The notes beneath the pieces were generated by a model that worked only from the letters and a program-made list of their open reading frames with translations, searched no databases and was not told the origin of the DNA. Source: JBHHZM01 sp046758065 (GTDB lineage: Bacteria; Pseudomonadota; Alphaproteobacteria; JAAXGF01). Taken from it: a stretch of DNA of 19,345 nt. The stretch lies in contig JBHHZM010000059.1 in assembly GCA_046758065.1 (NCBI GenBank), positions 1 to 19,345 on the forward strand. Reading direction: 5' to 3'. The position numbers and the translations under genes are program-made. Shown here in pieces: positions 15,140 through 19,345 of the stretch (the stretch's first letter is position 1; every line of letters starts with the position of its first letter).

Positions 15140-15247
15140 TGCGGTATGAGCCTCCCTCCCCGATTGGGTTTATGCCGTAGAGCCCGTCTTGGGCTTTCCT
15201 CCCTATACTTGGGCCGCACCCCCTCTTTGGGGGTGCGGCCTTGCTTT
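15140..15247 (+). ncRNA. Candidate small regulatory RNA with exposed CCUCCCU (anti-Shine-Dalgarno) motifs
   Basis: The predicted transcript is about 105 nt. Hairpin 1 pairs GCGGTAT (15141-15147) with ATGCCGT (15172-15178), partly by G-U pairs, and displays CCTCCCTCCCC (15151-15161) in its loop. Hairpin 2 is AGCCC-GTCTT-GGGCT (15181-15195). A single-stranded linker then carries a second CCTCCCT (15198-15204). Hairpin 3 is the 12-bp terminator stem at 15212-15240. Alphaproteobacterial small RNAs with CCUCC motifs in loops (alpha-r14, cuckoo and CcsR types) are known to block ribosome sites of GGAGG messages, and this architecture is similar. I do not recognise the sequence as a named family. 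Promoter, hairpins and terminator agree in position, but expression is not shown. Confidence 0.5.
15212..15247 (+). terminator. Strong intrinsic terminator hairpin
   Basis: GGCCGCACCCCC (15212-15223) and GGGGGTGCGGCC (15229-15240) form a perfect 12-bp stem with a TCTTT loop, followed by TTGCTTT. The T tract favours the plus strand. The hairpin also lies 30 bp beyond the convergent acetyltransferase stop and may stop that transcript too. Confidence 0.75.
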
Positions 15248-15269
15248 CCTCTGCCAGGCGGCGGGTCCG

Positions 15270-15812
15270 TCAGGGCCGGTCGGCGTCGCCGTCGCCTAGC
15301 GGGCGTTGCAGCAGCACGCTGTCAACCCAGCGGTCGAACTTGAAGCCGACCGAGCGCAGGCAACCGGCGCGGCGGAAGCCGAGCGCCTCGTGCAGTCCGA
15401 TCGAAGCGTCGTTGGCGCTGTCGCCGATGACCGCGACCATCTGCCGGTAGCCAAGCGCGGTGCAGCGGGTAATCAACGTATCGAGCAGCGCGCGTCCGAT
15501 TCCACGCCCGGCGGTGCCGGGGGCGACGTAGACCGAGTCCTCCACGGTATAGCGGTAAGCGGGGCGCGTTCGGTACGGCCCGGCATAGGCATAGCCGACC
15601 ACCGCGCCGTCGATCTCGGCGACGATATGGGGCAGCCCGCGTTCGCGCAGCGCATCGCGACGGCGCGCCATCTCCGCGACGTCGGGCGGCGTTTCCTCGA
15701 ACGAGGCGAGGCCGTGGCGCACGTGATGCGCGTAAATCGCCTGAACCGCGGAAAGATCGGCGTCCCGCGAGTCGCGGACCCGGGGCGGCGTTCGCGGCGT
15801 TGTCCCCGCCAC
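15270..15812 (-). CDS. GNAT N-acetyltransferase of the phosphinothricin/methionine sulfoximine (PAT/MnaT) type
   Basis: A 180-residue cytoplasmic GNAT-fold enzyme that should acetylate a small amino-acid-like amine with acetyl-CoA. The acetyl-CoA loop is APGTAGRGIGRALL (97-110). The PAT-type segments are IYAHHVRHGLASFEETPP (26-43), the glycine-aromatic strand GYAYAGPYRTRPAYRYTVED (73-92) and SVYVAP before the loop. Length is normal for the family, which includes Bar/Pat and the MnaT/MddA enzymes acting on methionine sulfone, sulfoximine or toxic glutamate analogues. It lies 15 nt after the N-formylglutamate amidohydrolase-like gene and is probably co-transcribed. Both proteins act on N-acyl amino-acid chemistry, in opposite directions. 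Substrate unknown. Confidence 0.87.
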   Translation of the reverse strand: MAGTTPRTPPRVRDSRDADLSAVQAIYAHHVRHGLASFEETPPDVAEMARRRDALRERGLPHIVAEIDGAVVGYAYAGPYRTRPAYRYTVEDSVYVAPGTAGRGIGRALLDTLITRCTALGYRQMVAVIGDSANDASIGLHEALGFRRAGCLRSVGFKFDRWVDSVLLQRPLGDGDADRP

Positions 15813-15827
15813 GCCGGCGCTCCGTCG

Positions 15828-16709
15828 CTACTCGGCGGCCAGCGCCACCGGGGCGGCCCGGGCGAGCGCCCCGATCAGTTCGCTCATGTGTCCTTGGACG
15901 ACGGCCAGGTTCACGCCGCGGCTGAAGCGCGTCTCGTCCATGTAGAGCGCCCGGTTGATCTCGATCTGCAGGGCGTGAACGCCCGTCTCGGGGTGGCCGT
16001 AGTGGCGGGTGATGAACCCGCCGGCGTAGGGCGTGTTGCGCTGCACCACGTAGCCCGAGGCCCGGAGCGTGCGTTCGGCGGCCGCGGTGATGTCGGGATG
16101 GCAGGCGCTGCCGTGGCGGTCGCCGAGCACGCAGTCGACGCGCGGCGCGCCGGGGTCGCGGTCCATCGGCCCGCCCACCGACGGCATCGAGTGGCAGTCG
16201 AGCAGCACGACGCGGCCGAAGCGCGCCCGGGCCTCGTCGAGCAGCCGGCGGAGCGCCGAATGGTAGGGCCGGTAGCAGTCGCGGACGCGCGCTTCGGCCT
16301 CGGCGAACGCCAGCTTGCGCCGATAGATTTCCTCGCCGCTGGCGACCACCCGGGCGATCGTGCCCAGGCCGCCGCGCACCCGGAGCGACCCGGTGTTGGC
16401 GTAAGGCGGCAGCGCGTCCTCGAACATTGCGGGATCGAGTTCGTAGGGCTCGCGGTTGACGTCGATGTAGGCGCGCGGGAACAGCGCCCTGAGCAGGGCC
16501 GCGCCGCGCGGCGGTCCGCCGGCGAAGAGTTCGTCGACGAAACTGTCCTCGGAACGCCGGATCGCCTGCGCGTCGAGCCGCGAGCCGGCGACGAAGTCGG
16601 GCGAGTAGGTCCGGCCGCTGTGGGGCGAACTCAGCACCAGCGGGACGACGGGATCCGCCGCCGGGACAATCTCGAAACCTGCCGGGGTCGGGGCGGGGTT
16701 CACGCTCAT
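15828..16709 (-). CDS. N-formylglutamate amidohydrolase family protein
   Basis: A 293-residue zinc amidohydrolase-like protein. Family motifs are LVLSSPHSGRTY (25-36), FPRAYIDVNREPYEL (77-91), LLDCHSMPS (169-177), LGDRHGSAC (195-203), NTPYAGGFITRHYG (225-238) and LQIEINRALYMDE (247-259). In histidine degradation the named enzyme (HutG) hydrolyses N-formylglutamate to glutamate and formate. This gene has no other hut genes around it, and the single-copy form next to cpdR in many alphaproteobacteria may have another N-acyl substrate. It is divergent from cpdR and heads a two-gene transcript with the acetyltransferase. The ATG at 16709 is the first in the frame with homology. Confidence 0.88.
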   Translation of the reverse strand: MSVNPAPTPAGFEIVPAADPVVPLVLSSPHSGRTYSPDFVAGSRLDAQAIRRSEDSFVDELFAGGPPRGAALLRALFPRAYIDVNREPYELDPAMFEDALPPYANTGSLRVRGGLGTIARVVASGEEIYRRKLAFAEAEARVRDCYRPYHSALRRLLDEARARFGRVVLLDCHSMPSVGGPMDRDPGAPRVDCVLGDRHGSACHPDITAAAERTLRASGYVVQRNTPYAGGFITRHYGHPETGVHALQIEINRALYMDETRFSRGVNLAVVQGHMSELIGALARAAPVALAAE

Positions 16710-16712
16710 CGG

Positions 16713-16747
16713 GCATTTAGATTCGCTTTACAGGCTGCGTTTAGACT
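16713..16747. repeat. Pair of 11-nt direct repeats in the amidohydrolase/cpdR divergent promoter region
   Basis: GCATTTAGATT (16713-16723) and GCGTTTAGACT (16737-16747) match at 9 of 11 positions and are 24 bp apart. Their position between divergent starts suggests a regulator binding site, but no known factor is recognised. Confidence 0.3.
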
Positions 16748-16858
16748 AATTTTCCTGATGTGTCACCCTTGCGTCGCCACGGCGCGCGGGTGAAAATAAA
16801 GCTCGCGACGGCTGCCGTCCGGCAGCCCACCGGCTGCGGCGCCCGCGCACGAGGAACG

Positions 16859-17218
16859 ATGGCACTCATATTGCTCGCCGAAGACGACGATTCGATGCGC
16901 GGCTTCCTCGCCCGTGCGCTGACCCGCGCCGGGCACGAGGTGACCACGGTGGCCGACGGGCTCGACGCCATGCCGCTCCTGGAGCATACCGACTACGACC
17001 TGCTGCTCGCCGACATCGTCATGCCGGGGATGGACGGCATCGACCTCGCCAAGCGCGCCAGCCGCGAGATCCCCGGCCTCAAGGTCATGCTGATCACCGG
17101 CTTTGCCGCGGTCGCGGTCGAGGCCGAGACCATGGTCAAGCCGCGCGCCAAGGTGCTGTCGAAACCGTTCCACCTGCGCACCCTGGTCGACGAGGTCGAC
17201 AAGCTGCTCGCCGCCTGA
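16859..17218 (+). CDS. cpdR: CpdR-type single-domain response regulator
   Basis: A 119-residue receiver domain without output domain. Acidic residues are E8, D9 and D10, the phospho-acceptor is D52 (LADIVMPGMDG), with T80 and K102 (LSKPFH). The stretches ILLAEDDDSMRGFLARAL, YDLLLADIVMPGMDGIDLA, LITGFAAVAV and AKVLSKPFHLRTLV are very close to CpdR. In Caulobacter, unphosphorylated CpdR primes the ClpXP protease for cell-cycle substrates and is itself phosphorylated through CckA-ChpT. The protein ends in Leu-Leu-Ala-Ala. I start at 16859, preceded by GAGGAAC; an in-frame upstream extension from 16760 lacks similarity. It is followed by tRNA-Val on the same strand. Confidence 0.9.
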   Translation: MALILLAEDDDSMRGFLARALTRAGHEVTTVADGLDAMPLLEHTDYDLLLADIVMPGMDGIDLAKRASREIPGLKVMLITGFAAVAVEAETMVKPRAKVLSKPFHLRTLVDEVDKLLAA

Positions 17219-17225
17219 GACCGGG

Positions 17226-17243
17226 GCGCGCCCGACGGCGCGC
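17226..17243 (+). terminator. GC-rich hairpin just after cpdR, possible terminator
   Basis: GCGCGCC (17226-17232) and GGCGCGC (17237-17243) form a perfect 7-bp stem with a CGAC loop, 8 nt after the cpdR stop. No T tract follows, so it may only attenuate or stabilise the message. Confidence 0.35.
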
Positions 17244-17248
17244 GGGGC

Positions 17249-17277
17249 TTGCCAAGCGGTCGCGTCTCGTATTAATA
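17249..17277 (+). promoter_or_regulatory. Possible tRNA-Val promoter
   Basis: TTGCCA (17249-17254) is followed after 17 nt by TTAATA (17272-17277), within TATTAATA. A GC-rich discriminator (GCGGG) follows, as is common for stringently controlled tRNA genes. Tentative. Confidence 0.35.
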
Positions 17278-17297
17278 GCGGGAAGCCGTCGGCCCAA

Positions 17298-17372
17298 GGG
17301 CGCGTAGCTCAGCGGGAGAGCACTACGTTGACATCGTAGGGGTCGCTGGTTCAATCCCAGCCGCGCCCACCA
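17298..17372 (+). tRNA. tRNA-Val (anticodon GAC)
   Basis: A complete 75-nt cloverleaf. The acceptor stem pairs GGGCGCG (17298-17304) with CGCGCCC (17362-17368), followed by discriminator A and an encoded CCA. The D arm has TAGCTCAGCGGGAGAGCA. The anticodon stem CTACG/CGTAG encloses TTGACAT with anticodon GAC (17330-17332), reading GUC/GUU valine codons. The T arm is GCTGG-TTCAATC-CCAGC. TTTTTT just after the CCA can aid termination. Its 3' 22 nt are overlapped, antisense, by the end of the PEP-CTERM gene. Confidence 0.97.
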
Positions 17373-18244
17373 TTTTTTCCTTTGCTTGCCAACTTGACCC
17401 GACGACGACCGGCGGCCGCCAGGATGAGAAGCCCGGTCGCGAACACCGCCAGGGTACCGGGTTCGGCTACGCTCGGCGTGTCCGTCAGGTCGTGCGAAAA
17501 CGGGGCGAATTTGCCCAGGCCGTTCGCCAGGCCGACGAGGTCGAAGTGGAGGCTGCCTGTGAAGCCCGCCAGCGGTGCGGTCACGTCGATCACCTTGATG
17601 TTCGCCGGACACGACGACGGATCCGGCGTCGTGCACCCGAAGAAGGTATCCGCGCCGAGATTGACCCCGTTGAAATCGAGAATCTCGGAATCCGGCGTGG
17701 TGAAGTCGCCGAGGAAGATGTCGAAATAGTCCGTGAATTCGGTGTGCACGCCGTGCGGCGGAAGGCTCTTGCCGTCGGGCAGCGTGGGAAATCCATCGAC
17801 GGCAATGTTGAATGATCCGATGGACACGATGGTCGGGTCATTGCTGCGATCGACGAAGGGGAAGGTCTCGCCGTCGATCGGGTCGACGACCGTGAACGAT
17901 CCCGGGACCGCGGCCGCGCCGCCCATGAGGCCGTCGCCGAAGATCCCCGAGGTCAGGCTCGTATCGGTGAAGAACGTGAAGAGGTGCACGTCGGTGATCG
18001 GGGCGAAGCCGCCGGGTCCGTACAGATTGACCACGGCCCAGATCCTGTCGGTCTCGCCGGGGGATATGTCGCCGATCCAGCTCTCCGTAATCGGGTCGTA
18101 GGTGCAACCTTCGCAATAGAGTTGGAGCTTCGGATGCGGGTTGGCATACGCCGCCCCCGAAACGAGCAAGGCGACCGCCCAAACCGCCGTCATCGCGGTC
18201 GCGAAAGCCAAGCGCCGAAGGTTCCGAACCCAACCCGCCGTCAT
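17351..18244 (-). CDS. Exported PEP-CTERM-anchored protein
   Basis: A 297-residue secreted protein. The N-terminus is a Sec signal peptide (basic NLRRLAF, hydrophobic core, probable cleavage after SGAAYA at 34). The body is acidic, rich in Asp, Gly and Thr. Cysteines are at C44/C47 (YCEGCTYD) and C204/C212, possibly two disulfides. Near the C-terminus is a PEP-CTERM sorting signal (260-282): AEPGTLAV, a hydrophobic helix and a GRRR cluster. Exosortase normally cuts such signals to release or anchor proteins linked to exopolysaccharide. The 15-residue tail after GRRR is longer than usual, and its last six codons run antisense through the tRNA-Val gene. AAAGGGAG precedes the ATG, and a sigma-54 promoter lies upstream. 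No exosortase is in the window. Confidence 0.85.
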   Translation of the reverse strand: MTAGWVRNLRRLAFATAMTAVWAVALLVSGAAYANPHPKLQLYCEGCTYDPITESWIGDISPGETDRIWAVVNLYGPGGFAPITDVHLFTFFTDTSLTSGIFGDGLMGGAAAVPGSFTVVDPIDGETFPFVDRSNDPTIVSIGSFNIAVDGFPTLPDGKSLPPHGVHTEFTDYFDIFLGDFTTPDSEILDFNGVNLGADTFFGCTTPDPSSCPANIKVIDVTAPLAGFTGSLHFDLVGLANGLGKFAPFSHDLTDTPSVAEPGTLAVFATGLLILAAAGRRRVKLASKGKNGGRGWD

Positions 18245-18287
18245 CGCCGCTCCCTTTGCGCCCAGGTTTCTCTCTTAACTAATTCCT

Positions 18288-18303
18288 TGCAATTTTCATG
18301 CCA
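18288..18303 (-). promoter_or_regulatory. Sigma-54 (RpoN) promoter of the PEP-CTERM gene
   Basis: Read on the minus strand the site is TGGCATGAAAATTGCA. The RpoN consensus is TGGCACG-N4-TTGCW, so 11 of 12 fixed positions match and the GG-to-GC spacing is exact. The predicted start near 18278 gives a leader of about 34 nt with a ribosome site before the ATG at 18244. RpoN control, through PrsK/PrsR, is known for some PEP-CTERM genes in other bacteria. Confidence 0.75.
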
Positions 18304-18316
18304 GAGAAGGGGAATC

Positions 18317-18330
18317 TATTGTTTTCAATA
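18317..18330. promoter_or_regulatory. Inverted repeat upstream of the sigma-54 promoter
   Basis: TATTG-TTTT-CAATA is a perfect 5-bp inverted repeat starting 14 nt upstream of the -24 element. A wider pair, GGAATC (18311-18316) and GATTCC (18355-18360), surrounds it. Either could bind an enhancer-type activator or a bending protein. Speculative. Confidence 0.3.
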
Positions 18331-18369
18331 TGTTATGGTTTCATGGGCGTATGGGATTCCGTAAACTGT

Positions 18370-18398
18370 AAAAAAACCCGACACTCAATTCGGGCTTT
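18370..18398 (-). terminator. Intrinsic terminator on the minus strand
   Basis: On the minus strand AAAGCCCGA and TCGGGTTTT pair over 9 bp (one G-T) around an ATTGAGTG loop. The 3' arm runs into a seven-T tract. It would end leftward transcription from the deacylase remnant, about 230 nt past its stop, before the PEP-CTERM promoter. Confidence 0.7.
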
Positions 18399-18444
18399 GT
18401 TCTCCGGTTCGCGCGATGTTTTCAGCGCCGTTGCTGGTCGGACC

Positions 18445-18475
18445 TTGCCGCTCTCGAAAATATATGATTTATAAT
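18445..18475 (+). promoter_or_regulatory. Orphan promoter-like sequence facing the deacylase remnant
   Basis: TTGCCG (18445-18450) and a perfect TATAAT (18470-18475) are 19 nt apart. The inverted repeat TGATT-TAT-AATCA (18465-18477) overlaps the -10. No plus-strand gene follows, so it could drive an antisense transcript or be chance in AT-rich DNA. Confidence 0.25.
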
Positions 18476-18631
18476 CAATGGATTATGGTGCAGGGGCTCG
18501 GCCGATCCCGGCCCTCGACCCGCGCCCGGCAGGTGTAAAGTTTTCCGACAAACCGCGAGGCGTTGGCGGGATTCGCGAGGATAACTCAAGAATCCCAAGC
18601 GGTTGGTCGCTCGCAGCGCGGCGTCGCCGAT

Positions 18632-19345
18632 CTATTGCGGCGCGTAGTCCTCGGCGATCACCGCGAGACAGTCGCCGGGCGCGATCAGCCCGGGGTGGTG
18701 GCGGCAGATCACCCGGCCGGCGCGCGGCGCGCGGTACGGCACCGGCGCACGCCCCGGGGTTTCGAAGCAGTGGACGCGGGCGAGCGGATCGCCCGCCGCG
18801 ACCTCGTCGCCGAGCCCGGCGAGCGGCTCGAACATGCCGCGGTCGTCGCTGGCGACGTAGCAATCGGGATCGGGGGTGTGCATCAGCCGGGTCGGCGGCA
18901 GGCCGCGCGCCGCGCGGCTTCGCGGCGCCTCGTCGATCAGGCCGAAATGGCACAGCAGGTTGCGCACCCCGATCTCGGCGATGGCGACGGTCTCGACGCC
19001 CGCGGTGCCGCCGCCGCCGAGCTCGGTCGAAAGGAACTGCTTGCCGCGCGCCTCGACCTCGGTGTCGAGCATGCCCTCGGCGTCGAGCTCGGTCAGCACC
19101 AGCCCGGTGGGCGCCGCGAACGCCATGAGCGCGTCGAGCGTGCGCGCCATCAGCGTCGCGTCGGCCAGCCGGTGCACCACCGCTGAGGGCGTGAACCGCA
19201 GGGTCTTGCCGCCCGAATGGATGTCGATCACCGCGTCGGCCAGCGGCACGATCACGCTCGCGACGTAATGGGCGCTCAACCTGCCGGCGGTGCGCCGGGT
19301 CGAGCGCGCGGGCGAGCTTCATCAGCGCGATCGGGCCTTCGTACT
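18632..19345 (-). pseudogene. DoeB/EutE-like succinylglutamate desuccinylase/aspartoacylase family gene, internally deleted and frameshifted (5' end beyond window)
   Basis: Two parts of one family protein lie in different frames. From the window edge leftward the first part reads YEGPIALMKLARALDPA, the region after the GDE zinc motif of N-acetyl-diaminobutyrate deacetylase (DoeB, ectoine breakdown). After about 19290 the frame changes, and homology resumes at LSAHYVASVIVPLADAVIDIHSGGKT, with the zinc-ligand histidine in IHSGGKT. It then continues through STELGGGGTAG, LMHTPDPDCYVAS and the beta-barrel APRAGRVICRHHPG to a normal end at 18632. About 45-55 residues expected between the two parts, including the substrate-binding NLNR-FPG motif, are missing. 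The second frame meets a stop at 19321-19319, so no intact reading exists. Sequencing or assembly error is the alternative. A terminator follows at 18370-18398. Confidence 0.7.

Larger units (their letters stand above)
14870..15269. other. 400-bp region without a protein gene; carries a palindrome and a candidate small RNA
   Basis: Unusually AT-rich in part compared with its surroundings. An open plus-strand frame of 124 codons crosses it but has no recognisable motif, no ribosome site and an irregular composition. What I can support is the palindrome at 14987-15001, a promoter at 15105-15133 and a three-hairpin transcript ending at a strong terminator. Confidence 0.6.
18245..18631. other. 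387-bp AT-rich intergenic region with regulatory signals only
   Basis: I see no supported gene. It holds the sigma-54 promoter and an inverted repeat for the PEP-CTERM gene, a minus-strand terminator, and an isolated TATAAT-containing promoter-like sequence facing right. An arginine-rich plus-strand open frame entering it from 18478 is the antisense of the deacylase remnant and is not called. Confidence 0.6.

Noticed and set aside
14969..15343. 124-codon plus-strand open frame across the small RNA region
   Set aside because: No ribosome site, no domain, and it runs through a strong terminator hairpin and into the antisense of the acetyltransferase.
18478..19128. Arginine-rich plus-strand open frame after a TATAAT sequence
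   Set aside because: It is antisense to the DoeB/EutE-like gene, whose conserved motifs are clear. Its composition is that of a frame shadow.
1..19345. Mobile elements or a CRISPR array
   Set aside because: No transposase, integrase, phage gene, terminal repeats or regularly spaced repeats were seen on either strand. The tRNA-Val has no integrase or duplicated 3' end nearby that would mark an island.

Overview
The window is GC-rich, gene-dense chromosomal DNA that looks alphaproteobacterial. The main pointers are a CpdR-type single-domain response regulator beside an N-formylglutamate amidohydrolase-like gene and a tRNA-Val(GAC), an FCD-class GntR regulator, and a GlxBCD/MgsABC-type split glutamate synthase. 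A PEP-CTERM protein gene is less usual for that class. I cannot place it below class level. I see no transposase, phage gene or CRISPR array.

Layout. 1-323 (minus): start of a tartrate dehydrogenase-like gene cut by the window edge. 940-4897 (plus): a four-gene PotDABC-type ABC importer operon. 4852-5637 (minus): a FadR/FCD-type GntR regulator. 5833-12037 (plus): a seven-gene run encoding a DUF3830 protein, an unrecognised 194-aa protein, a class II glutamine amidotransferase, a GXGXG protein, an FMN/Fe-S glutamate-synthase-like protein, a glutamine-synthetase-like ligase and a tandem DUF427 protein. 12052-14869 (minus): a three-gene HcnABC/opine-oxidase-like flavin and [2Fe-2S] dehydrogenase with 4-nt gene overlaps. 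14870-15269: no protein gene, but a well-formed candidate small RNA. 15270-16709 (minus): a PAT-like acetyltransferase and an N-formylglutamate amidohydrolase. 16859-17218 (plus): cpdR. 17298-17372 (plus): tRNA-Val. 17351-18244 (minus): a PEP-CTERM protein with a near-consensus sigma-54 promoter. 18632-19345 (minus): a DoeB/EutE-like deacylase that appears broken by an internal deletion and frameshift.

How the genes may work together. The importer, GntR regulator, GS-like ligase and GlxBCD trio have the parts list of an amine-assimilation route: uptake, gamma-glutamylation, then transfer onto 2-oxoglutarate to give glutamate or an N-substituted glutamate, as in the N-methylglutamate pathway (GmaS plus MgsABC). 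The adjacent HcnABC-like dehydrogenase belongs to a group that oxidises secondary amines and opines, so it could take the place of the usual MgdABCD enzyme. This is inference; the substrate is unknown. FCD-GntR-type inverted repeats (TGGT-N3-ACCA and variants) occur at both divergent promoters beside the regulator and twice more between the tartrate dehydrogenase-like gene and the importer. They suggest one regulon covering these operons.
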